NCBI GenBank assembly: GCA_036676475.1
Contig: JAKFCU010000113.1
Location: 1-64,000, forward strand
Length of the DNA stretch: 64,000 nt
Direction of reading: 5' to 3'
Origin: LC029 sp036676475
GTDB taxonomy: Bacteria > Bacillota > Bacilli > Aneurinibacillales > RAOX-1
The position numbers were made by a program, and so were the translations under genes. Position 1 is the first letter of the stretch; the number at the start of each line of letters is the position of its first letter. Positions 1-6,743 of this stretch are shown here, piece by piece. The notes beneath the pieces are model-generated. The model ran no database searches. It worked only from the letters and a program-made list of their open reading frames with translations, and was not told the DNA's origin.

Positions 1-248
1 CGAAATCTGCCGACATATGAAGAAACAACGTATCGCCAAGTCTGCTTGGGTTCTCCTAAGAAGACCGTGGCGTAGAGCCGCTGAACACGGCCATGGTAGG
101 AGGTTACTGTCATCTTCTGTCATGAGGATGGGGAGGAAGAGTAAGACCTTGGAACTTCTGAGTTTCGGGGCATCTTTCGATGAAGCATCACAATAAAGAA
201 TCCCCCACCTCAACACCTTTTGTTTGGTGTAGGTGGGGGAGGGTTCAA
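1..248 (+). mobile_element. Right end of an IS200/IS605-type (TnpB) element
   Basis: The first 248 bases look like the 3' end of an IS200/IS605-family element. A strong subterminal hairpin lies at 201-240 (10-bp outer stem TCCCCCACCT/AGGTGGGGGA, a 2-nt bulge, a 5-bp inner stem). It is followed by GGGTTCAA at 241-248, the kind of short sequence at which these elements are cut. Upstream, 53-102 forms a nested stem (CTCCTA/TAGGAG around CCGTG/CACGG), consistent with the structured guide-RNA scaffold that overlaps the 3' end of tnpB. One frame is open from base 1 to a stop at 73-75 and could be the TnpB C-terminus. The left end and the transposase lie outside the window. The family assignment is inferred from structure and from the split gene that follows. 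Confidence 0.65.
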
Positions 249-857
249 CAATTAGATGCGATTGTCACAGTGGTTGATGCTAGACATGCTGAACAACATT
301 TGGATGAAGGGCACGAAGCGCAGGAGCAAGTAGCCTTTGCTGATGTGATTCTACTGCACAAGGTGGACTTGGTCGATGAACCATACTTACATAAACTAGA
401 ACAGCGTTTAACTTCGATGAATCCCGCAGCCAAACTATACCGCACACAAAACAGTAACATCAATCTGGAAAAGATCCTTGGAATCCATGCTTTTGATTTG
501 GATAAAAAATTGGAAATTGATCCTGGTTTTCTGGAAGAAGAAGACCATGACCACGACGATACCGTATCGTCCATTGTACTCCGGGAAGAAAGATCATTAG
601 ACTTAAAGAAACTGGAAAAGTTAATTGGGAAGTGGATCCAAGAGTTTGGTGAGAATATGTTCCGCTACAAAGGGATCTTGTATATCAAAAATGTAGATGA
701 AAGAGTTGTATTCAAAGGCATCCATATGCTGTTTGCCTCAAACGCCGATCGTAAATGGAAATCAGGGGAACAGAAAATGAGCGAAGTAGTGATTATAGGA
801 CGGGATTTAGATCAAACCTGGTTTCAAGAACAATTCGCTCAGTGTGTAGCGAGTTAA
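249..857 (+). pseudogene. COG0523 GTPase/metallochaperone, 3' half only, split by the IS element
   Basis: The frame entered right after the IS end reads as the middle and C-terminal part of a COG0523 (CobW/YciC-like) GTPase. It begins at the conserved strand LDAIVTVVDA and runs about 200 residues to a TAA stop. The Walker A (GxxGxGKST) and CxCC metal motifs seen in the intact paralogue at 4997-5956 are missing, so this copy cannot be functional alone. Its G4 motif reads LHKVD instead of the usual NKxD. A His/Asp-rich stretch (EEDHDHDD) is typical of the family's metal-binding linker. An ATG at 180 lies inside the IS end and would give a chimeric reading frame, which I do not regard as a real start. 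The 5' half should lie upstream of the IS, outside the window. Confidence 0.8.
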
Positions 858-869
858 TGATCGTTTAAG

Positions 870-899
870 CCGAGCGGAGAATTGATCCGCTCGGTTTTT
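870..899 (+). terminator. Rho-independent terminator after the COG0523 remnant
   Basis: A perfect 9-bp stem (CCGAGCGGA / TCCGCTCGG) with a 7-nt loop is followed by five T. It begins 13 bases after the stop codon. A copy of the 51-bp repeat starts almost directly after the T-run. Confidence 0.9.
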
Positions 900-901
900 A
901 A

Positions 902-952
902 TACTTATCGGTCAAGTATTATACGCATTAGGCTACGCCAGTAGCTTTCTTA
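902..952 (+). repeat. 51-bp double-hairpin repeat, copy 1
   Basis: The unit begins TACTT-ATCGGTC-AAGTA (first hairpin), contains GCTAC-GCCA-GTAGC (second hairpin) and ends CTTTCTTA. It sits between the terminator T-run and the end of moaB. Nearly identical copies are at 57116, 59098 and 61937; shorter or diverged ones are at 59060 and 63332. Confidence 0.85.
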
Positions 953-962
953 ATACAAAATC

Positions 963-1478
963 CTAAGTACGGTCTTTGTAAATCTCGCGCATGACATGAC
1001 GTAATTCAGGCAAAATAACGCGAGTCATAGCAAGCCGGACTGCACCGGATGATCCAGGCATGGAAAAAATGGCGGTATTCCCGCATACACCGGCGATGGC
1101 ACGACTTAATATAGCCGCCGATCCGATATCCTCCGTAAAGCTTAGATAACGGAATAGCTCTCCGAATCCAGGCATTTCTTTTTCTAGACTATCCCGGACA
1201 GCTTCATAGGTTGTATCTCGAAGCGCAATACCTGTACCACCATTTAGCAGTACGGCTTCAATTTCCGGTATGTTGCTCGCTTTTCGCAGCAGTGATTGAA
1301 TCTCTGCATATTCATCCTTTACAATCTGGTAATCGGCAACGATATATCCATCTTCCTTAAGTAATTCCTTTATCAGCTGTCCGCTCTTATCCGTATCTTC
1401 AGTTCTTGTGTCTGATACGGTAATAACAAAGCATCTTACTGAATCGGGAGCTTGACGGCGATGTTCATGGACTGACAT
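963..1478 (-). CDS. moaB: MoaB/MogA-type molybdenum cofactor biosynthesis protein
   Basis: This is a 171-residue MoaB-family protein. The family binds molybdopterin and acts in adenylylation or metal insertion during molybdenum cofactor synthesis in the cytoplasm. Visible signatures are ITVSDTR near the N-terminus, the NGGTG loop, EMPGFGE, LSRA, and the C-terminal PGSSGAVRLAM. I start at the ATG at 1478 (MSVHEHRR) because AAAAGGGG lies 6-7 bases before it; an ATG six codons upstream has no ribosome site. It is a single gene on the minus strand among zinc-uptake genes, and no other cofactor gene is nearby. A partial Zur-like box (1508-1522) lies just upstream. Function in cofactor synthesis is known for the family; a link to zinc status is inference. 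Confidence 0.88.
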   Translation of the reverse strand: MSVHEHRRQAPDSVRCFVITVSDTRTEDTDKSGQLIKELLKEDGYIVADYQIVKDEYAEIQSLLRKASNIPEIEAVLLNGGTGIALRDTTYEAVRDSLEKEMPGFGELFRYLSFTEDIGSAAILSRAIAGVCGNTAIFSMPGSSGAVRLAMTRVILPELRHVMREIYKDRT

Positions 1479-1507
1479 ACTAATTCCCCTTTTCATAAGT
1501 ACTTAAA

Positions 1508-1522
1508 ACGTAATGATTCTTA
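1508..1522 (-). promoter_or_regulatory. Possible weak Zur-like box upstream of moaB
   Basis: ACGTAATGATTCTTA matches the Bacillus Zur consensus TCGTAATNATTACGA at 10 of 14 defined positions. One half-site is good and the other is poor. It is about 30 bases before the moaB start. It may be regulatory or only chance similarity in AT-rich DNA. Confidence 0.3.
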
Positions 1523-1622
1523 TTATATCAAATTTCAAATGGGATGGATATGGTCAAAATTGTAGTTAACTAAAAAACAGTTTTAAGTAGGTAATCCTTG
1601 TCTTATCACACAAAGGAATAAA

Positions 1623-1666
1623 TAAGAATGATAACGATTTACTAGCAGTTCATCAGTTGGTATAAT
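1623..1666 (+). promoter_or_regulatory. znuCB promoter with Zur-like box abutting the -35
   Basis: TTTACT (1638-1643), a 17-bp spacer and TATAAT (1661-1666) make a sigma-A-type promoter. TAAGAATGATAACGA (1623-1637) directly touches the -35 and matches 11 of 14 defined positions of the Zur consensus. The same geometry, box abutting -35, occurs in front of znuA. Confidence 0.6.
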
Positions 1667-1682
1667 AAATTTAAGATATAAA

Positions 1683-1697
1683 TCATAATGATTACGA
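1683..1697 (+). promoter_or_regulatory. Zur box upstream of znuC
   Basis: TCATAATGATTACGA differs from the consensus TCGTAATNATTACGA at one base. It lies just downstream of the predicted start of transcription and 34 bases before the znuC start codon, so a bound repressor would block initiation. Confidence 0.7.
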
Positions 1698-1730
1698 AAA
1701 TAGGGATAAGGGAGGGAATCCACAAAGTAA

Positions 1731-2540
1731 ATGAGAGAGCGTGCAGCCTTGGAAAATAAAGAAAACCGTATGATACATTGGGAACGGATTCCGGTTATTG
1801 AATTGAAACATGTCAGCTATTGGTATGATTCTGCTTCTATGGTGTTGGAGGATATTAATCTCACCGTGATCCAAGGAGATTTCTTGGGCTTAGTTGGACC
1901 GAATGGTTCAGGAAAGTCAACACTCATTAAGAGTATTTTAGGGTTGATAAAACCCCAACAAGGCGAGGTAAAACTGCTTGGCAAACCAATTCGATCCTTT
2001 CAGGATTGGAGTCGTATTGGCTATGTTTCTCAAAAAGCCAATAGTTTTAACACGGGATTTCCTGCAACGGTATTTGAAGTAGTTTCTACAGGTTTGTTCG
2101 GGAAAATGGGTTTATTCAAGTGGATAGGTTACCAAGAGAAGAAGTTCATTTATCATGCGATCGAGATGGTGGGGCTTGGGGATTTAGCTAACCGAAATAT
2201 AGGAAGATTATCCGGAGGTCAACAGCAGCGTACGTTTATCGCCAGAGCACTTGTCAGTCATCCGGAGGTTCTCATATTGGATGAACCTACGGTTGGGGTT
2301 GACGCCGAATCAGAGCGACGTTTTTTTGAACTGATTGACAAACTCCGCATGGAGTTGGGTATCACCATCTTGTTAGTCAGTCATGATATCGGTGCTATTA
2401 CCAAAAAGGTGAGCCAAGTGGCCTGTATGAATAGGAAACTTTATTTCCATGGCGATTCACTGGATTTTGTGCATCAGCAGGAACAAATTCTTTCTGCTGC
2501 GTATGGGCATGAGGTTCGAATCTTGCAACATGCTCATTAA
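1731..2540 (+). CDS. znuC: Zinc ABC transporter ATP-binding protein ZnuC
   Basis: This is a 269-residue ABC ATPase, the energy-coupling subunit of a ZnuABC/AdcABC-type zinc importer on the inner face of the membrane. Walker A GPNGSGKST is near residue 56, the signature LSGGQQQR is near 163, Walker B ILDEPTVG follows, and the H-loop is SHD. The metal specificity comes from context: the permease follows, then a His-rich zinc-binding lipoprotein and COG0523 proteins. The ATG at 1731 has an AAGGGAGG site, but the spacing of about 15 bases is long; an in-frame ATG at residue 14 is an alternative. The last 30 residues are family-specific and need not be conserved. It is probably cotranscribed with znuB, 25 bases downstream, under the Zur-like sites upstream. 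Confidence 0.92.
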   Translation: MRERAALENKENRMIHWERIPVIELKHVSYWYDSASMVLEDINLTVIQGDFLGLVGPNGSGKSTLIKSILGLIKPQQGEVKLLGKPIRSFQDWSRIGYVSQKANSFNTGFPATVFEVVSTGLFGKMGLFKWIGYQEKKFIYHAIEMVGLGDLANRNIGRLSGGQQQRTFIARALVSHPEVLILDEPTVGVDAESERRFFELIDKLRMELGITILLVSHDIGAITKKVSQVACMNRKLYFHGDSLDFVHQQEQILSAAYGHEVRILQHAH

Positions 2541-2565
2541 AGCAGGGGTAAGGAAGTGAAAAAGG

Positions 2566-3393
2566 ATGATAGAGGCTTTAATGAATTTTGAATTTATGCG
2601 AAATGCGTTGATATCCGGGGTTCTCATCGGATTCCTCGCTCCGGTCCTTGGAGTATTTGTTGCGGTTAGGCGAATGTCCGTCATTGCTGATGCCCTTTCT
2701 CATATTACGCTATCAGGGGTCGCTTTAAGTTTGCTGTTGGGGAAACATTTTACTTTTTTTTCCGGATTAAATCCGGTCTATTTAGGGATCTCGTTTTCCG
2801 TGGCCGGATCTTTAGGGGTGGAGCAACTTCGGAAAATTTATCGGCATTATCAAGATATGGCAGTTCCGATTACCTTATCCGCCGGGGTCGGGTTTGGTGT
2901 AGTGTTTATTTCCCTCGCGAATGGATTTAACGTTGATTTATACAGTTACCTGTTTGGGAGCATTGTTGCGATTACTAGATCTGATATGTATACGGTTCTG
3001 GTTACAGCAATCTTTGTACTTTCGGTGATTCTCCTATTGTATAAAGAGCTATTTTCCATGTCCTTTGATGAGGAAAATGCCGAGATCAATGGAATTCCAT
3101 CAAAGATAGTCAATCTGATTTTCACGGTCTTACTGGCACTGGTGATCGCTTCATCCATGCGAATCGTGGGGATTTTACTTGTATCCTCGCTTATCGTTTT
3201 ACCGGTAGCAGCCAGTATGAAAATTGCCAATAGTTTTAAGCAAACTTTTTTCTATTCGATCCTGTTTGCTCAATCTTCCGTGTTGTCAGGACTTTATGTT
3301 TCGTATCTATGGGATTTGGCGCCAGGGGGCACGATTGTCATCATGGCCTTGTTTATCTTATGCATCGTGATTGGTTATAAAAAATGGTGGTAA
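2566..3393 (+). CDS. znuB: Zinc ABC transporter permease ZnuB
   Basis: This 275-residue polytopic membrane protein belongs to the ABC-3 permease family for zinc and manganese. It forms the channel through which ZnuC drives zinc uptake. Eight or so hydrophobic segments can be counted by eye. Family features include the N-terminal AVRRMSVIADALSH segment, the DLYSYLFGSI loop, and the RIVGILLVSSLIVLPVA helix near residue 205. The start codon ATG 2566 follows AAGGAAGTGAAAAAGG. It lies 25 bases after znuC in the same operon. No terminator is evident after the stop; the 286-base gap to znuA carries that gene's own promoter. Confidence 0.92.
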   Translation: MIEALMNFEFMRNALISGVLIGFLAPVLGVFVAVRRMSVIADALSHITLSGVALSLLLGKHFTFFSGLNPVYLGISFSVAGSLGVEQLRKIYRHYQDMAVPITLSAGVGFGVVFISLANGFNVDLYSYLFGSIVAITRSDMYTVLVTAIFVLSVILLLYKELFSMSFDEENAEINGIPSKIVNLIFTVLLALVIASSMRIVGILLVSSLIVLPVAASMKIANSFKQTFFYSILFAQSSVLSGLYVSYLWDLAPGGTIVIMALFILCIVIGYKKWW

Positions 3394-3581
3394 AAATCGG
3401 AGTAATTACGATGGATGGGTATGCCAAAGGTGAGAAAAGTGTGCTTTAACTATGTATAAAGCTCGTCTGGGTTTGTTCGCGTGATTGTGATGGGTCCTTA
3501 TTTTTTATATTATCATGGATAGTAAAAATAGATGTTCAATTAGAATTATAGGATATTTTGATAGATTCTATAAGCGTTAAA

Positions 3582-3626
3582 TCAAAATGATTACTATTTA
3601 CAATGATGGACAATGAATAGTATAAT
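3582..3626 (+). promoter_or_regulatory. znuA promoter with Zur-like box abutting the -35
   Basis: TTTACA (3597-3602), an 18-bp spacer and TATAAT (3621-3626) form the promoter. TCAAAATGATTACTA (3582-3596) touches the -35 and resembles the Zur consensus, with one good half-site. The arrangement repeats that of znuCB. Confidence 0.6.
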
Positions 3627-3679
3627 GCTCTTGTAGTTTTTATTTTGAACGATGAGGATGTTGAAAGGAGTTTTTTAAG

Positions 3680-4750
3680 TTGAAGGTAAATAAGATGTTT
3701 TCTACCTTATTAGGTGCAAGCTTGATTCTGTCCATGTTTCTGTCAGCATGCAGCCCGCAGAGTGAAACAACGAATGCTCCAAAACCGGAAAAAGCAGAAA
3801 GTCAGCAGAATGAAAAATTAGAAGTATATACGAGTTTTTATCCAGTGTACGATTTTGCTACCAAAATCGCCGGAGATCGGGCGAATGTTGTCAATCTTGT
3901 CCCGCCGGGGGCTGAACCGCATGATTTTGAGCCGACGGCAAAGGATGTCATCAAGATCAGTGAAAGTGATATCTTTATTTATAACGGAAGCGGGTTTGAA
4001 GCTTGGGTGGATAAAGTATTGGAATCGATTGACACTTCCAAGATGGTGATCGTAAACTCCAGTGAACATACCGATCTATTGACCCGTGAGCAGACCGGGG
4101 CTGAGGAAGATGGCCATGATGAACATGGGAATGAAGGCGAGCATAAAGAAGATGAACATGCTGACGATCATGCGTCTGAGGGAGAACACAAGGAAGATGA
4201 ACACGGGCATGAAGAAGAGGGTATTAATGATCCGCATATCTGGCTAGACCCTGTTCGTGCAAAAGAGATTGCCACCGCGATTAAAGAAGCCCTGCTCAAG
4301 GCGGATCCTGCCGGAAAAGAAACCTATGAAAAAAATTATAATAGCCTTATTGCAGAATTGGATCAGTTGGATAAGGAATTCCAATCGGCTGTACAGAACG
4401 CTCAACGCAAAGAAATTATTGTTTCCCACGCAGCATATGGTTATCTGGTGAATCGGTATGGTTTAAAACAGATGGCAATTTCCGGTTTAACTCCTTCCGA
4501 TGAACCAACACAGAAGGAGTTACAGGAGATCATTACATTTGCTAAAGAAAACAAGGTAAAATACATCTTGTTTGAGACGCTGGTAACCGGTAAAGTGGCC
4601 GAAATGGTCCGGAAAGAAATCGGGGCGGAGGCATTAGTGTTGAATCCGCTTGAAGGATTGAGGGAAGAGGAAATAGCGAAAGGAAAAGATTATTTTTCCG
4701 TGATGCGAGAAAACCTACAATCCTTAAAAACAGCATTGGATAGCAAATAA
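3680..4750 (+). CDS. znuA: Zinc-binding lipoprotein ZnuA
   Basis: This 356-residue cluster 9 (ZnuA/AdcA) solute-binding lipoprotein captures zinc outside the membrane and hands it to ZnuB. The N-terminus is a lipoprotein signal ending in the lipobox LSAC (Cys 24), so it is anchored on the cell surface. Known ligand regions are visible: PHDFEPT, then a long His/Glu/Asp-rich loop at about residues 145-183 with repeated EHKEDEH units, then NDPHIWLDP, and SHAAYGYL near residue 250. The start is TTG at 3680, nine bases after AAAGGAG. It has its own promoter and Zur-like box and a terminator directly after the stop. The charged loop is longer than in many homologues and probably buffers zinc. Confidence 0.93.
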   Translation: MKVNKMFSTLLGASLILSMFLSACSPQSETTNAPKPEKAESQQNEKLEVYTSFYPVYDFATKIAGDRANVVNLVPPGAEPHDFEPTAKDVIKISESDIFIYNGSGFEAWVDKVLESIDTSKMVIVNSSEHTDLLTREQTGAEEDGHDEHGNEGEHKEDEHADDHASEGEHKEDEHGHEEEGINDPHIWLDPVRAKEIATAIKEALLKADPAGKETYEKNYNSLIAELDQLDKEFQSAVQNAQRKEIIVSHAAYGYLVNRYGLKQMAISGLTPSDEPTQKELQEIITFAKENKVKYILFETLVTGKVAEMVRKEIGAEALVLNPLEGLREEEIAKGKDYFSVMRENLQSLKTALDSK

Positions 4751-4756
4751 ACAACA

Positions 4757-4781
4757 AAACCCGTGTTATTCACGGGTTTTT
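4757..4781 (+). terminator. Terminator after znuA
   Basis: AAACCCGTG / CACGGGTTT stem with a 5-nt loop and a T-run, seven bases after the znuA stop. Confidence 0.9.
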
Positions 4782-4887
4782 GATTTGTCCTGATTTATTG
4801 TACCTTTAGAATTTTTCATAGGCCATTTGTAGGTGAAATAAGGGGTTTATTCGTATCCATTGTATCTCCTTATGATTAAATCTTTAT

Positions 4888-4941
4888 TTGTGCTCTAAGC
4901 GGTTGAACACTATAATAGTAATAATATCGTAATGATTATGA
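4888..4941 (+). promoter_or_regulatory. Promoter and Zur box of the intact COG0523 gene
   Basis: TTGTGC (4888-4893), a 17-bp spacer and TATAAT (4911-4916). TCGTAATGATTATGA (4927-4941) differs from the Zur consensus at one base and covers the expected transcription start. Confidence 0.7.
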
Positions 4942-4996
4942 TTTAAAAAGTTAAAAATATGTTTAGATCGGAAAATAGAAAGGAACGATAACGAAA

Positions 4997-5956
4997 ATGG
5001 ACAAGCCTTTGACTGAGGTGTATGTTCTTACGGGATTCTTAGGGAGCGGTAAAAGTACACTGCTGACCCATCTGATTGAATTCGAGAAAAAACGGGGAAG
5101 ACGTATTGGAGTGTTAATGAATGAACTAGGACAGGTCAGTATCGATTCTTCCTTTGTACCGGCAAATACACCCTTACAAGAATTATTAAACGGGTGTGTT
5201 TGCTGTACGATTCAAGGAGAACTGACCTATAAGCTTTATCAAATGGTGGACGAGTATGACCTGGATTGCATTTACATTGAGGCAACAGGAGCCGCGCATC
5301 CTATAGAGGTGTTAGATGCCTGCACACATCCTTCATTAGTAGGTCAGGTAAAGGTGAAAGCCATCATCACGGTTATAGACGTAAAGCAATGGCAGGATCG
5401 TCAAAAGATGAAGGCATCCGTGAAGAAATTACTTGAAGAACAGGCAAAATATGCGGATGTTCTTATTCTTAACAAAATGGATAGTCTCGTTGAAACTGAT
5501 CTCCAGTCGCTCTGTGAAAATATACGAACTTTCAATTTAACCGCACTACTATTACCGGCCACCAATGCAGATATTGATCCGTCTGTTCTTATTTCTTCCG
5601 AACATCAAGGGAAAGGTAAACATCAACAACCGGAATCACATGTTCATCATCATCTTCATTTGCGTACCTTTACTGAAGTGTTGGAAGAACCCCTGGATCG
5701 GATCGCTTTTCAGGAATGGTTAAAATCGTTACCAGGTCGGATTTATCGCGGAAAAGGATTCGTCCATCTTACTGAATCACCTGGGATCTTTTTGTTTCAA
5801 TATGCCTATGGGGAACCGATGTTTATTCGTTATCGAATCGACAGGCCATATCAGCCCGTATTGGTTCTCATCGGAGAGGATTTAGATCATGAGCGGATGA
5901 AAAGGGAGTTAAGAGAATTACAAAATGTACCTTCGATCAATCGATATAAATATTAG
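4997..5956 (+). CDS. COG0523 GTPase, zinc metallochaperone (CobW/YciC-like)
   Basis: This is a 319-residue intact COG0523 protein. These GTPases deliver zinc to client proteins when zinc is scarce; in B. subtilis a member is Zur-regulated. Walker A GFLGSGKST begins near residue 13, the metal-binding CxCC motif reads NGCVCCTI near residue 66, and the G4 motif is LNKMD near 156. A His-rich linker (HVHHHLHLH-like) near 215 precedes the CobW C-terminal domain. The ATG start follows AAAGGA. It is monocistronic, with a near-consensus Zur box in the promoter. It is the functional counterpart of the IS-split paralogue at the start of the window, and the two flank the ZnuABC genes. Confidence 0.88.
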   Translation: MDKPLTEVYVLTGFLGSGKSTLLTHLIEFEKKRGRRIGVLMNELGQVSIDSSFVPANTPLQELLNGCVCCTIQGELTYKLYQMVDEYDLDCIYIEATGAAHPIEVLDACTHPSLVGQVKVKAIITVIDVKQWQDRQKMKASVKKLLEEQAKYADVLILNKMDSLVETDLQSLCENIRTFNLTALLLPATNADIDPSVLISSEHQGKGKHQQPESHVHHHLHLRTFTEVLEEPLDRIAFQEWLKSLPGRIYRGKGFVHLTESPGIFLFQYAYGEPMFIRYRIDRPYQPVLVLIGEDLDHERMKRELRELQNVPSINRYKY

Positions 5957-6280
5957 AACCGGAACAGGTTATTGTCATTTTTAGAAAATACAGGGTTTAT
6001 CCTTGGTTTATTTGTGAATTATGTTTTGTTATATATAGATATTCCTTTATCCTAAGCGGCATGCTCTGTCACTTTTCGGCAGCATGTTTATTCATTTAAC
6101 AAGCATTTTTATAAAAACAATTGAATTCCCTTATTGATGTATTTGATAGATAAGTTCAATAAGATAAATACTTTCGATGAAATATAAAAAGCACACCAGT
6201 GTTCAATATGGTGTGCTTTTTATAATATAAGTACAGCGATATATTTCTTACTACAAATAATCAAATAATCAAATAATCAT
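5957..6280. other. Intergenic gap between COG0523 gene and cad operon
   Basis: AT-rich non-coding DNA. It holds a weak imperfect hairpin around 6058-6090 (GCATGCT/AGCATG), the bidirectional terminator at 6186-6221, and three tandem copies of the 8-mer AAATAATC at 6255-6278. No gene is visible. Confidence 0.6.
6186..6221. terminator. Bidirectional terminator-like hairpin
   Basis: AAAAAGCACACCA / TGGTGTGCTTTTT forms a 13-bp perfect stem with a 10-nt loop, with A-run and T-run on the two sides. It separates the zinc locus from the cad operon. Confidence 0.75.
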
Positions 6281-6332
6281 TTGAGCTTATGTGTTGAATT
6301 GCATATAATACAATCAAATAAATATTAGATTG
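6281..6332 (+). promoter_or_regulatory. cad promoter and CadC operator
   Basis: TTGAGC (6281-6286), a 17-bp spacer and TATAAT (6304-6309) form a strong promoter. Directly downstream, 6311-6332 is a near-perfect palindrome (CAATCAAATA-AA-TATTAGATTG) that closely resembles the CadC operator of staphylococcal plasmid pI258. A repressor bound there would cover the transcription start. Confidence 0.8.
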
Positions 6333-6344
6333 TGTGGTGAGGAT

Positions 6345-6743
6345 ATGACAAAGAATCATTTAGATGATTGTTGTGAAATTTTTTGTTATGACGAAGAGAA
6401 GGTCAATCGATTAAAAAATGATCTTAGAAATCAAGATCCCCTTTCCGTGGCAAAGATATTTAAAGCTTTAGCTGATGATACACGAATTAAAATTGCTTAT
6501 GCATTATCTCAGGAAGGTGAATTATGTGTTTGTGATGCAGCAAATATTGTTGGTTGCACTATGGCGACAGCTTCTCATCACCTTCGCTTACTTCGAAATA
6601 TGGGTTTGGCAAAGTACCGTAAAGAAGGCAAGTTAGTTTTTTATTCTTTAGATGATGACCATGTAAAACAACTGATTCAATTGGCATTTTTCCATAGCAA
6701 AGAATCTGTAAATTCGAAAGTGGAGATGAACCAAAATGTCTGA
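6345..6743 (+). CDS. cadC: CadC-type ArsR/SmtB metal-responsive repressor
   Basis: This 132-residue ArsR/SmtB-family repressor is expected to release its operator when it binds cadmium, lead or zinc. The N-terminal segment CCEIFCYDEEKV and the recognition-helix motif ELCVCD both match the known CadC metal site: one or two N-terminal cysteines plus the two in the ELCVCD helix. The helix-turn-helix reads CTMATASHHLRLLR. I choose the ATG at 6345, which aligns with known CadC N-termini; a TTG at 6330 would extend the protein but lies in the operator. The ribosome site GGTGAGG is very close to this ATG. The stop overlaps the cadA start by 8 bases, so the two are translated together. Confidence 0.9.
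   Translation: MTKNHLDDCCEIFCYDEEKVNRLKNDLRNQDPLSVAKIFKALADDTRIKIAYALSQEGELCVCDAANIVGCTMATASHHLRLLRNMGLAKYRKEGKLVFYSLDDDHVKQLIQLAFFHSKESVNSKVEMNQNV

Noticed and set aside
180..248. ATG at 180 as the start of the first COG0523 protein
   Set aside because: These codons come from the IS end and replace the missing GTPase half; no ribosome site.
6255..6278. Three tandem AAATAATC units upstream of the cad promoter
   Set aside because: Too short and AT-rich to call a repeat array; not a CRISPR, since there are no spacers.
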